From: Nitrospirota bacterium
Lineage (GTDB): Bacteria > Nitrospirota > Thermodesulfovibrionia > UBA6902 > BMS3Bbin08
Assembly (NCBI GenBank): GCA_016208845.1
Contig: JACQXH010000151.1
Coordinates: 1 to 12,592 of the forward strand
Direction: 5' to 3'
DNA: 12,592 nucleotides
The notes under the pieces are model-generated. The model did not search any database. It saw nothing but the letters and a program-made list of their open reading frames with translations, and was not told the DNA's origin. This document shows positions 1-6,640 of the stretch, in pieces. Position 1 is the stretch's first letter, and each line of letters begins with the position of its first letter. Made by a program: the position numbers and the translations under genes.

Positions 1-1
1 G

Positions 2-907
2 GTTGCTGCCTTCACGAATTTTACTCAGGACCACCTTGATTTTCACGGGACCATGGAAGACTATTTCAGCGCCAAGAGCATGCTCTTTGACTATCTCGGA
101 AAAGACGGCTGTGCGGTGCTCAACCGGGATGATCCGGCATTGAGAGCACTATCCCAAAAACTTGGCTGCAAAGTCATAACCTGCGGCATTGAACAGGGGG
201 CCATGATCAGGGCGGAGAATGTCAGGGTCAAGGGTCAAGGGTCAAAGGGGGGATTGAAGGGCATGTTGTTTGATGTGATTACGCCTAATGGTGGATTTGA
301 GATCAGCTCTGATCTTATCGGGCGGTTCAATGTTTATAACATCCTGCTGTCTGCAGGCGTAGCATATTCCCTAGGCATAAATGGAGATGTGATAGCAAAA
401 GGGATCCGGAATACGGTGCCCGTTGAAGGGCGTTTTGAGAACGTTGATGAAGGACAGGATTTCCTGTGCATAGTCGATTATGCGCATACGCCGGATGCGT
501 TAAGGAAACTGATAGAAGAGGCAAGGGCCCTGACGAACGGTAAGGTCATAACGGTTTTTGGATGCGGCGGTGACCGGGATAAGACAAAGAGGCCCTTGAT
601 GGGCTCTCTTGCGTCTGATCTGAGTGATTTTGTCATTATCACCTCAGATAATCCCAGGACAGAAGAGCCGATGGCAATAATCAAAGACATAACCAGCGGC
701 ATTAGCAAAAACAAATGCGCGATAGAACCTGACAGGGCTGCGGCCATTGAAAAGGCTGTTTCAATGGCAAATGCCGGTGACGTTCTGCTCATAGCCGGCA
801 AGGGGCATGAGACGTATCAGGAGATAAATGGGGTGCGTCATCACTTCAGTGATAAGGAAGAGGTTGGAAAGATAATTAAAAAATTAAATATCAAAAATCA
901 AAATTAA
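2..907 (+). CDS. murE: UDP-MurNAc-L-Ala-D-Glu:meso-diaminopimelate ligase MurE, 5'-partial
   Basis: MurE adds meso-diaminopimelate to UDP-MurNAc-L-Ala-D-Glu in the cytoplasm, using ATP. The window opens inside the gene. The frame is open from base 2 and begins with the family motif FTQDHLDFHGTM, so an ATG at 53 is internal, and the N-terminal UDP-binding domain and P-loop lie upstream. Visible features are the lysine of SAK (bases 74-76), the residue carbamylated in E. coli MurE; FNVYN; DYAHTPDAL; GCGGDRDKTKRP; the DNPR motif at 647-658, which marks DAP rather than lysine ligases; and the closing KGHETYQ. Two parts look repeat-derived: a VRVKGQGSKGG segment at about 221-253 and the terminal NIKNQN, encoded by AT-rich heptads that also supply the TAA stop. 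murF follows after 189 bases of repeat. The assignment is firm. Confidence 0.97.
   Translation, partial: VAAFTNFTQDHLDFHGTMEDYFSAKSMLFDYLGKDGCAVLNRDDPALRALSQKLGCKVITCGIEQGAMIRAENVRVKGQGSKGGLKGMLFDVITPNGGFEISSDLIGRFNVYNILLSAGVAYSLGINGDVIAKGIRNTVPVEGRFENVDEGQDFLCIVDYAHTPDALRKLIEEARALTNGKVITVFGCGGDRDKTKRPLMGSLASDLSDFVIITSDNPRTEEPMAIIKDITSGISKNKCAIEPDRAAAIEKAVSMANAGDVLLIAGKGHETYQEINGVRHHFSDKEEVGKIIKKLNIKNQN
225..245 (+). repeat. Three GGGTCAA heptads inside murE
   Basis: Three exact tandem copies of GGGTCAA (rotated: TCAAGGG) lie in frame within murE and encode RVKGQGS. They fall just before the strand leading to LIGRFNVYN, in the central domain, where other MurE proteins usually have a short turn. 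No complementary right arm is visible downstream. The same unit recurs in murD and at the end of murC. Confidence 0.85.
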
Positions 908-1090
908 TGAAGATTAATATTCTAATTAAATGAGGCTTTTTCAAAGGAATCGACGGTATCGCTTTTGCTGTCATACCTGCGAAGGCAGGTATCCAGTGTT
1001 TTGCATATCTGGATTCCGTGTCAAGCACGGAATGACAAATCCCATGTCTTCTATAATTTTGATTTTTAAATTTTAATTTTTGATTTTATT
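877..1090. repeat. AT-rich heptad foldback between murE and murF
   Basis: The left arm, 877-911, is five 7-bp units in register, with TCAAAAA (891-897) and TCAAAAT (898-904) as the core. The right arm, 1056-1090, is five units of the complementary type, including ATTTTGA and TTTTTGA. The arms pair imperfectly and enclose about 144 bp that hold a separate double-hairpin element. The left arm overlaps the last codons and stop of murE; the right arm ends 6 bases before the murF ATG. Apart from the nested element I see no promoter or gene here. Confidence 0.75.
969..1037. repeat. Nested TGTCAT...ATGACA double-hairpin element
   Basis: This 69-bp palindromic element starts TGTCAT and ends ATGACA. 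It contains two perfect 8-bp stems: ATACCTGC (973-980) with GCAGGTAT (985-992), and ATTCCGTG (1013-1020) with CACGGAAT (1026-1033). CCAG and CTGG face each other across the centre. Its form resembles the dispersed GTCATTCCCGC-type palindromes common in bacterial genomes and draft assemblies. No T-run follows either stem, so it does not look like an intrinsic terminator. It sits wholly inside the AT-rich foldback, so it may be a later insertion. Confidence 0.8.
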
Positions 1091-1096
1091 GCGTAT

Positions 1097-2506
1097 ATGG
1101 CGGCTATAACGACAAAACAGATAATCGAGGCGACTGGAGGAAGGGTGATCTCCGACAGCGGAGCATCTGCGCATGAAAGAAGCTTCAAGGGGGTCTCTAT
1201 CAACTCACGCACGATCTCGGACGGTGAGATCTTTTTTGCCATCAGAGGCAGGAGGTTTGACGGGCACGATTTTCTCAGGGACGCCCTGACGAAAGGTGAT
1301 GGAGCTGTTATTGACTCGAGTCCTGATGATTATCCCGAAGGCAAGGTCCTTATTTTTGTTGAGGATACGCTCAGGGCCTTGCAGGACCTGGCGCATTTTC
1401 TGAGGTTGAGCCGTGATATCCCTGTTATTGCGATAACAGGCAGTAACGGCAAGACAACTACAAAAGAAATGACATATGCGATCCTCTCAAAAAAATTCAA
1501 GGTTCATAAAAACGAAGGGAATCTCAATAATCATATAGGCCTGCCTCTGAGTCTGTCCAGGCTGGCCCCTGACGACGAAGCAATTATCCTTGAGTTGGGC
1601 ATGAGCGCTTCCGGCGAGATAAGGAGGCTGTGTGAGATAGCCTCGCCTACTCACGGGATCATAACTAATATAGGTTCAGCCCATATCGGCGAGCTGGGCG
1701 GCATCGAAGCGATAAGGGCTGCAAAGCTTGAGATCCTGCCGGGGCTGTCAGTGATTGCGCTTAATGCTGATGATGAGTTTTTAATGAAGGGATATGAGAC
1801 GCTTATCCGGGACATCGGCTTCAAAGGGCGGCTCGTTACATTTTCAATAAACAATGATTCTGATGTGCGCGCTGAGAACATTGTCGCATCCGGGAGAGGA
1901 AGCAGATTCAGATTAAGGACTAAAGAAGGTGATAGTGTGGATATTGCGTTGAATGTCTTCGGGTTCTTTAATGTGCATAATGCGCTTGCAGCGGCCAGTG
2001 TCTGTCTTTCACTGGGTATCTCCATGGAGGCGATAAAGGCCGGGCTTGATGGATATGAAGCATATCCGATGAGATTCGAAATTATAAAGACAGCGGATTT
2101 TACATTGGTAAATGACTGCTATAACGCTAATCCGGCCTCCATGAAGGAGTCGCTCAGAGAACTGACTCGTATGAAAGACAGGGGAAGAACGGTTGTTATC
2201 CTTGGCGACATGCTGGAGCTCGGTATGTTTTCGGAAAGAGCGCATCGTGACCTGGGGAGGATGGTTTATGAGATGGAAGTTGACGTATTTGTAGCGGTAG
2301 GGATGCAGATGTCGTTTGCTGCTGACGAGTGCAGGAGTGCATTGAACAGTACAAAGGCCGGTTCAAGCCTGATGATCTGCACATATGAAAATTCTGAGGA
2401 AGCAGGTAGGAATATATCAGGCCTTATCAAAAAAGGGGATGTAATTATCATAAAGGGCTCGCGCGGGATGTCCATGGAAAGAGTCGTTGAAAGGATCAAG
2501 AGGTAA
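1097..2506 (+). CDS. murF: UDP-MurNAc-tripeptide:D-Ala-D-Ala ligase MurF
   Basis: MurF joins D-Ala-D-Ala, made by Ddl, to UDP-MurNAc-tripeptide, completing the soluble pentapeptide precursor before MraY. The 469-residue protein has the three-domain Mur ligase layout. An N-terminal substrate domain contains SINSRTISDGEIFFAIRG. The central ATPase domain has the P-loop GSNGKTTT (about 115-122), NLNNHIGLPLSL and FFNVHNALAAA. The C-terminal domain has NDCYNANPASM and GDMLELG. Length is close to the family norm and I see no repeat insertion. The ATG at 1097 is the only reasonable start, because the frame is closed upstream by TAA at 1067. There is no Shine-Dalgarno sequence, only the AT-rich heptad arm. 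The stop is 2 bases before the mraY start, suggesting translational coupling. Confidence 0.97.
   Translation: MAAITTKQIIEATGGRVISDSGASAHERSFKGVSINSRTISDGEIFFAIRGRRFDGHDFLRDALTKGDGAVIDSSPDDYPEGKVLIFVEDTLRALQDLAHFLRLSRDIPVIAITGSNGKTTTKEMTYAILSKKFKVHKNEGNLNNHIGLPLSLSRLAPDDEAIILELGMSASGEIRRLCEIASPTHGIITNIGSAHIGELGGIEAIRAAKLEILPGLSVIALNADDEFLMKGYETLIRDIGFKGRLVTFSINNDSDVRAENIVASGRGSRFRLRTKEGDSVDIALNVFGFFNVHNALAAASVCLSLGISMEAIKAGLDGYEAYPMRFEIIKTADFTLVNDCYNANPASMKESLRELTRMKDRGRTVVILGDMLELGMFSERAHRDLGRMVYEMEVDVFVAVGMQMSFAADECRSALNSTKAGSSLMICTYENSEEAGRNISGLIKKGDVIIIKGSRGMSMERVVERIKR
2498..2503 (+). promoter_or_regulatory. Shine-Dalgarno AAGAGG for mraY
   Basis: AAGAGG lies in the last codons of murF, 5 bases before the GTG at 2509. 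It supports that non-AUG start and coupling of mraY translation to murF. Confidence 0.7.
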
Positions 2507-2508
2507 GG

Positions 2509-3591
2509 GTGCTCTATTATTTATTTTATAATCTTCATGACGTTTTTTCGCCGTTTAATGTATTCAGGTACATTACCTTCAGGACTACCATCGGCGCTTT
2601 GACGGCCCTGCTGATAAGTTTTCTGATGGCTCCATGGGTAATAAGACGGCTCAGGCAGTTCAGTTTCACCCAGCATGTCAGGGATGACGGGCCGAAGACA
2701 CATCTTGACAAGGCAGGCACTCCGACTATGGGCGGCGTGCTGATACTTTCGTCCATTATTCTGAGCGTTCTGATGTGGGGGGATCTCAGTAATAAATTTA
2801 TCTGGGTAATGCTTATTGCCACCTTCGGTTTTGGAGCTATCGGCTTTGCGGACGATTATCTCAAGGTAACAAGGCAAAACACTAAGGGGTTGAGGGGCTG
2901 GTATAAATTCAGCGCTCAGATAATACTGGCGCTTGTTATAGGGATGCTGCTTTATTTTAATCCTGATGATCAAGTTGCTTCAAAACTGAGCATTCCGTTT
3001 TTTAAGAAATGGCTGATAGATATGGGATGGTTTTATATCCCTTTTTCGATCCTGGTCATAGTGGGATCTTCCAACGCAGTGAACCTGACAGATGGCATAG
3101 ACGGCCTTGCTATCGGGCTTGTAAGTATAGCGACTCTGGCAAACGGCGCACTTGTTTATATATCAGGCCATTCTGGATTTGCCAAGTATCTCCAGGTTCT
3201 TTATCTGCCCGGGACCGGAGAGCTTACCGTTTTTTGCGGAGCCATGTTCGGGGCGGCGCTGGGTTTCCTCTGGTATAACAGCTATCCTGCGGATGTTTTT
3301 ATGGGCGATGTGGGATCTCTCGGACTTGGCGGCGCGCTCGGCACGCTTGCAGTTATCACGAAACATGAACTGGTGCTGGCGATAGTCGGCGGCCTGTTCG
3401 TTGCTGAGACATTATCCGTAATTTTGCAGGTTTCATCGTATAAATTGACAGGAAAGCGCATCTTTAAGATGGCTCCTCTGCATCATCATTTTGAGCTGAA
3501 AGGATGGGCAGAGCCAAAGGTTATCGTCAGATTCTGGATAATAGGCATAATACTTGCTCTTTTAAGCCTTTCGACCCTGAAATTGAGATGA
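2509..3591 (+). CDS. mraY: Phospho-MurNAc-pentapeptide translocase MraY
   Basis: MraY transfers phospho-MurNAc-pentapeptide from UDP to undecaprenyl phosphate at the inner face of the cytoplasmic membrane, forming lipid I for MurG. The 360-residue protein is as long as E. coli MraY and aligns from its first residues (FNVFRYITFR). Family marks are GTPTMGG; the aspartate pair D115-D116 in GFADDYLK; NLTDGIDGLA (about 192-201); the catalytic aspartate D267 in FMGDVGSLGLGG; and the HHH cluster (325-327) in MAPLHHHFELKGW. About ten hydrophobic helices alternate with cytoplasmic loops. It starts with GTG, supported by AAGAGG upstream. The last bases, including the TGA stop, are part of a 16-bp sequence repeated exactly at the murD start. 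No unusual insertion is seen. Confidence 0.98.
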   Translation: MLYYLFYNLHDVFSPFNVFRYITFRTTIGALTALLISFLMAPWVIRRLRQFSFTQHVRDDGPKTHLDKAGTPTMGGVLILSSIILSVLMWGDLSNKFIWVMLIATFGFGAIGFADDYLKVTRQNTKGLRGWYKFSAQIILALVIGMLLYFNPDDQVASKLSIPFFKKWLIDMGWFYIPFSILVIVGSSNAVNLTDGIDGLAIGLVSIATLANGALVYISGHSGFAKYLQVLYLPGTGELTVFCGAMFGAALGFLWYNSYPADVFMGDVGSLGLGGALGTLAVITKHELVLAIVGGLFVAETLSVILQVSSYKLTGKRIFKMAPLHHHFELKGWAEPKVIVRFWIIGIILALLSLSTLKLR

Positions 3592-3596
3592 TAGAA
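3581..3596 (+). repeat. 16-bp direct repeat, left copy (mraY end)
   Basis: AATTGAGATGATAGAA covers the last codons and TGA of mraY and contains ATG at 3588 overlapping that stop as ATGA. An identical copy lies at 3819-3834. This copy encodes the native C-terminus: TLKLR here resembles the TLKVR ending of E. coli MraY. It is therefore likely the original site. Confidence 0.85.
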
Positions 3597-3818
3597 ATGA
3601 TAAAAGATTCACCACAGGGGACACAGAGAAGACATATTGATAAAAAAGATAATAAGAACGTGAAGTCTTTTCCCTCTGTGTACTCAATAAGTGAAAACAA
3701 TATATTGCAGCAAATGATTACATAATTATGAGAACACAGAGAGAACTGATTACGAATGTTATATTTTTTTCGACATAGAAAAAACTCTCTGTGATCTCTG
3801 TGGTTTAAATAATAGCTC
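3597..3818. mobile_element. Palindromic ~220-bp insertion between mraY and murD
   Basis: This non-coding block is bounded by an exact 16-bp direct repeat. Its outer arms are complementary: 3611-3628 (ACCACAGGGGACACAGAG) with 3787-3804, one of the arms reading as CTCTGTG twice. An inner pair, 3672-3685 and 3730-3743 (CTCTGTGT with ACACAGAG), is also complementary, so it could fold into a long nested hairpin. It encodes no transposase. An ORF entering from the left copy of the repeat ends at 3725 and resembles nothing known to me. The layout suggests a non-autonomous insertion with target duplication. A local duplication followed by divergence is the alternative. Confidence 0.6.
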
Positions 3819-3834
3819 AATTGAGATGATAGAA
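3819..3834 (+). repeat. 16-bp direct repeat, right copy (murD start)
   Basis: This is an exact copy of 3581-3596. It now provides the ATG of murD at 3826. If the copies are a target duplication, the ancestral mraY stop and murD start overlapped as ATGA, as ftsW/murG and ftsQ/ftsA do in this same window. Confidence 0.85.
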
Positions 3835-5424
3835 GAAAAGATAAAAAGCCAAAAGTCAAAGGTCAAATTTAAGGACAAAAAGGTCCTTGTCGTAGGCCTT
3901 GCCAGAAGCGGGGTGGGTGCCGCAAACCTTCTCGCGCTGCTTGGCGCAAGGGTTTGTATTACAGACGCGAAGTCGCGTGATGTCCTTTCAGATCATATAA
4001 AGAGGCTGTCGTCCTCTGTAAAGGTTGTTGTAGGAGAGCATCCTGAAGAGATTTTCAGTTCAGCTGACCTTATAGTTATAAGTCCTGGGGTACCGCTGAA
4101 TATACCGCCGCTGGTTTATGCGAGCATAAAAGGCGTTCCGGTGATAGGTGAGCTGGAATTGGCGTATCAGGTGATAAAGGAAATGGGTCAAGGTTCAAGG
4201 GTCAAGGGTCAAGGATCAAACAGCGGAAATGACAGGCCTTCCCCTGCCCCTTGTTCATTTATCGGCATTACAGGGACGAACGGTAAATCAACCACAACAA
4301 CGCTGGTAGATATAATGCTAAAAGAGGCCGGGTTCAAGACAATGTTAGGCGGCAATATCGGTAATGCACTTACAGAGGAGATACTTAAGACAGTGAATAG
4401 TGAACAGTATTTAGTGAATAGTAAAGAAAAAGACTCGTCACTCGTCACTTGTCACCCGTTACCTGACTTTATTGTCGCCGAGGTCTCGAGTTTTCAGCTT
4501 GAATCTATAAGAGATTTTAAGCCCTCTGTATCTGTGATTCTTAATATAACGCCTGACCATCTAAACAGATATGACGGCATGGAGGGCTATATTGAGGCCA
4601 AGGCCAGGATATTTGAAAATCAGGATGCCGGCGATTACCTGATACTTAATGCCGATGATCCGGAAGTTATGGCATTGTACGGTTCAAAGATCAAAAATCA
4701 AAGTGCAAAACAGATGAAGACGCTTTTTTTCAGCCGCATAAAAGAAGTGGACGGCATTTATTATAAAGATGGAAGTATCTTCTTCAAACCAAGTTCCACC
4801 CCAGAGACAGCCCCTTTCCGTGATTTATACGGGAAGGGCGCTGTCTCCCCCCCCCAGCTGCTTACAGGATCTGACACAATAAAGATTAAAGGCGTTCATA
4901 ATCTTGAAAATGCAATGGCGGCAGCACTCACCGCGCTGGTCTGCGGATGCCCTGTTGATGCGGTAAAGGCCGTGCTTGCGGATTTTCCCGGACTTGAGCA
5001 CAGGCTTGAGTTCGTAAGCGAGATCGGGGGCGTTCGTTTCATTAATGATTCAAAAGGCACGAATGTCGGAGCTGTAATTAAATCCCTGGAGAGCCTTGAT
5101 GATATTGTGCTGATAATGGGAGGCCGCGATAAAGACGGCGATTTTACCGTTCTGAGGGATCTGATACAGAAAAAAGTAAAGGCCCTTGTCTTAATTGGAG
5201 AGGCGGCAGAGAAGATAGCAAAGGCAGCAGGTTCAGAAGATACGGTGTTTGCAAGAGACATGAGGGAAGCGGTAAAGATATCAGCGGCAAAGGCATCTGC
5301 CGGAGACGTTGTACTGCTTTCTCCCGGGTGCGCGAGTTTCGATATGTTTCTGGATTTTGAGGATAGGGGGAGGAAATTCAAGGAAGCCGTGTATATGCTG
5401 AAAAAGACAAGAGTCAAGGGATAG
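3826..5424 (+). CDS. murD: UDP-MurNAc-L-Ala:D-Glu ligase MurD with repeat-derived insertions
   Basis: MurD adds D-glutamate to UDP-MurNAc-L-alanine in the cytoplasm, using ATP. Family motifs are present in order: the Rossmann loop GLARSGVGAAN (about 24-34), ISPGVP, P-loop GTNGKSTTTT (150-159), GGNIGNAL, EVSSFQLE (219-226), NITPDHLNRYD, GVHNLENAMAA, EHRLEFV, INDSKGTNVGA, MGGRDKDGDF, and the closing LSPGCASFDMF with FEDRGRKF. At 532 residues it is some 80-90 longer than the usual 440-450. The excess lies in extra segments of repeat character at about 119-144, 188-214, 286-298 and 322-346, plus a changed N-terminus (SQKSKVK) and C-terminus (TRVKG). None removes a catalytic motif, and the frame stays open across a run of nine C's. 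The ATG at 3826 is in the duplicated junction and has no clear Shine-Dalgarno sequence. Confidence 0.96.
   Translation: MIEEKIKSQKSKVKFKDKKVLVVGLARSGVGAANLLALLGARVCITDAKSRDVLSDHIKRLSSSVKVVVGEHPEEIFSSADLIVISPGVPLNIPPLVYASIKGVPVIGELELAYQVIKEMGQGSRVKGQGSNSGNDRPSPAPCSFIGITGTNGKSTTTTLVDIMLKEAGFKTMLGGNIGNALTEEILKTVNSEQYLVNSKEKDSSLVTCHPLPDFIVAEVSSFQLESIRDFKPSVSVILNITPDHLNRYDGMEGYIEAKARIFENQDAGDYLILNADDPEVMALYGSKIKNQSAKQMKTLFFSRIKEVDGIYYKDGSIFFKPSSTPETAPFRDLYGKGAVSPPQLLTGSDTIKIKGVHNLENAMAAALTALVCGCPVDAVKAVLADFPGLEHRLEFVSEIGGVRFINDSKGTNVGAVIKSLESLDDIVLIMGGRDKDGDFTVLRDLIQKKVKALVLIGEAAEKIAKAAGSEDTVFARDMREAVKISAAKASAGDVVLLSPGCASFDMFLDFEDRGRKFKEAVYMLKKTRVKG
3849..3869 (+). repeat. Three heptads in the murD N-terminus
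   Basis: The units CCAAAAG, TCAAAGG and TCAAATT lie in register right after the murD start and encode SQKSKVK before the conserved KKVLVVG strand. They match the TCAARRR pattern seen elsewhere. With only three degenerate units, this is a weaker call than the longer runs. Confidence 0.5.
4185..4253 (+). repeat. Five GGGTCAA-type heptads plus partial right arm inside murD
   Basis: Five consecutive 7-bp units (4185-4219) are GGGTCAA or one-base variants (GGTTCAA, GGATCAA). About 20 bases later, 4237-4253 reads CCTTCCCCTGCCCCTTG. Its complement, CAAGGGGCAGGGGAAGG, resembles the left arm, so this looks like a decayed foldback. In frame it encodes GQGSRVKGQGS and a Pro-rich tail, just before the P-loop strand FIGITGTNGKST, at the junction between the N-terminal and ATPase domains. 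Confidence 0.85.
4392..4462 (+). repeat. AGTGAAT / TCGTCAC heptad foldback inside murD
   Basis: The left arm, 4392-4426, has five 7-bp units based on AGTGAAT. The right arm, 4435-4462, has four units based on TCGTCAC (two exact, then TTGTCAC and CCGTTAC). The complement of the right unit, GTGACGA, matches GTGAATA at five of seven positions, so the arms can pair. The segment encodes about 25 extra residues (VNSEQYLVNSKEKDSSLVTCH) immediately before FIVAEVSSFQLE. Confidence 0.8.
4684..4711 (+). repeat. Four TCAAARR heptads inside murD
   Basis: TCAAAGA, TCAAAAA, TCAAAGT and GCAAAAC run in register and encode roughly SKIKNQSAKQ in the central domain, after NADDPEVMALYG. No right arm is visible. 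Confidence 0.6.
4804..4855. repeat. Hairpin with adjoining C9 tract inside murD
   Basis: The arm 4804-4821 (GAGACAGCCCCTTTCCGT) pairs with 4829-4847 apart from one bulge and one wobble, around a 7-base loop. Nine C's at 4847-4855 follow directly. The segment encodes PETAPFRDLYGKGAVSPPQ, which is poorly conserved among MurD proteins. Its units are not heptads, so it belongs to another repeat class. The C-run is a plausible slippage or sequencing-error site. Confidence 0.75.
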
Positions 5425-5429
5425 GAAAC

Positions 5430-5514
5430 GCAAAAATCAAAAATTAAAATTGTGGAAGGTTTTTTAATAGACAACATCAATTTTGATTTTTAATGTTTAA
5501 TATTTAATTTAGAA
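5430..5514. repeat. AT-rich heptad foldback between murD and ftsW
   Basis: The left arm, 5430-5450, contains GCAAAAA, TCAAAAA and TTAAAAT. The right arm, 5480-5514, contains ATTTTGA, TTTTTAA, TGTTTAA and TATTTAA, all in 7-bp register. The core unit TCAAAAA and its complement match the murE-murF foldback. The right arm runs to within 4 bases of the ftsW ATG and leaves no room for a standard ribosome binding site. Confidence 0.75.
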
Positions 5515-5518
5515 TGAT

Positions 5519-6640
5519 ATGGGAACTGATGCAGTGGCAATTCTTGTATGTATAGGGGTCCTGATGGTCTACAGCTCAAGCGCGTTTCTTGCGTCAGAGA
5601 AATTCGGGAACAGCTTTCACTATCTCTGGAGGCAGATATTTACCATTTTGGCCGGACTTGCGGGAATGGTCTTTCTTGCAAGAACGGATTATCGTAAACT
5701 CAGAGTTTTCGTGATACCTCTGCTTGTTATCTCAGGGATCCTTCTTTTACTTGTATTTGTACCCGGCATCGGGGTTGCCGCAGGCTCCAAAAGCGCAGTA
5801 AAGAGATGGATCAAATTATGGCCGTCCACCTTTCAGCCGTCAGAGCTAGTAAAGATTTCCATGGTTATATTTCTCTCTGATTATATGAGCAGGAATGCGC
5901 ACAGGATGAAGGACCTTGTTCATGGCATGGTAATTCCGGTCGCTGTCATGGTTTCTTTTCAGTGTATTATCATATTTCAGCCGGACTTCGGGGCTGTCAT
6001 GAGTATTGGTATCATCACGATAACGCTTCTGATCATCGGAGGTATCAACTGGAAATATATTACCTGCGTTATTGCGGGCGCTATCCCGGTTATTGCAGCG
6101 CTTATATGGACCAAACCCTACAGAATGGCCCGGATAACGGCATTTCTTGACCCATGGAAGGACCCGCGGGGCAGCGGATTTCAGCTTATCCAGTCCTTTC
6201 TTGCCTTTGGGAATGGAGGCATCACCGGAGTGGGCATCGGCGGAAGCAAACAAAAACTGTATTTTCTGCCCGAGGCGCACACTGATTTTATTTTTTCTCT
6301 GATCGGAGAGGAATGGGGCCTTATAGGCGCTGTAATCGTGGTTTTGCTTTTCGCCTATCTTTTCAGGAAAGGCCTCATAGTTGCAATGAAGGCAGAAGAC
6401 CCTTTTGGTTACTATCTTGCCACAGGTCTGACTGTAATGATCGGGTGTCAGGCCCTTATAAATTTTGCGGTGGCTACCGGCGCCATGCCTACCAAAGGAC
6501 TGCCGTTGCCGTTCATCAGCTATGGGGGTTCTTCGCTCCTTATAAATATGATCGCAGCAGGAATACTAATAAATATTTCGAGTCTTGTGCACTATAACAC
6601 CATGCATATCAAGACTTATGACAGCAGGGTCAAAAGATGA
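5519..6640 (+). CDS. ftsW: Septal peptidoglycan polymerase FtsW (SEDS family)
   Basis: FtsW polymerises lipid II into septal glycan strands together with a class B penicillin-binding protein. The 373-residue protein has about ten hydrophobic helices and the SEDS signatures: MVYSSS at the end of helix 1, RWIKLWPSTFQPSELVK (about 96-112), FQPDFGAV (153-160), SGFQLIQS, GVGIGGSKQKLYFLPEAHTDFIFSLIGEEWG (238-267, whose Asp 256 corresponds to the essential aspartate of SEDS polymerases) and LPFISYGGSS (330-339). I chose the ATG at 5519 because an in-frame TAG lies at 5510-5512. Only about a dozen residues then precede MVY, so the N-terminus is shorter than in most FtsW, and there is no clear Shine-Dalgarno. 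Its TGA overlaps the murG ATG. Confidence 0.96.
   Translation: MGTDAVAILVCIGVLMVYSSSAFLASEKFGNSFHYLWRQIFTILAGLAGMVFLARTDYRKLRVFVIPLLVISGILLLLVFVPGIGVAAGSKSAVKRWIKLWPSTFQPSELVKISMVIFLSDYMSRNAHRMKDLVHGMVIPVAVMVSFQCIIIFQPDFGAVMSIGIITITLLIIGGINWKYITCVIAGAIPVIAALIWTKPYRMARITAFLDPWKDPRGSGFQLIQSFLAFGNGGITGVGIGGSKQKLYFLPEAHTDFIFSLIGEEWGLIGAVIVVLLFAYLFRKGLIVAMKAEDPFGYYLATGLTVMIGCQALINFAVATGAMPTKGLPLPFISYGGSSLLINMIAAGILINISSLVHYNTMHIKTYDSRVKR

Noticed and set aside
969..1037. Intrinsic terminators at the murE-murF and murB-ddl hairpins
   Set aside because: Neither hairpin is followed by a run of T's, and both lie within an operon whose downstream genes are essential. Dispersed palindromic repeats explain them better.
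3504..3725. A 73-codon ORF overlapping the end of mraY
   Set aside because: It is an alternate-frame reading of mraY running into the repeat element. The low-complexity tail resembles no family and there is no binding site before its starts.
3705..3733. A sigma-70 promoter (TTGCAG with an AT-rich -10) in the mraY-murD spacer
   Set aside because: No acceptable -10 hexamer falls at 16-18 bases from TTGCAG. AT-rich DNA alone is not evidence.
3597..3818. Insertion sequence with a transposase
   Set aside because: The block is only about 220 bp and has no transposase-like reading frame. At most it is a non-autonomous element.
4185..5424. murD as a pseudogene because of its insertions and C9 run
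   Set aside because: The frame is uninterrupted and every family motif is intact in order, so a working enzyme is more likely.
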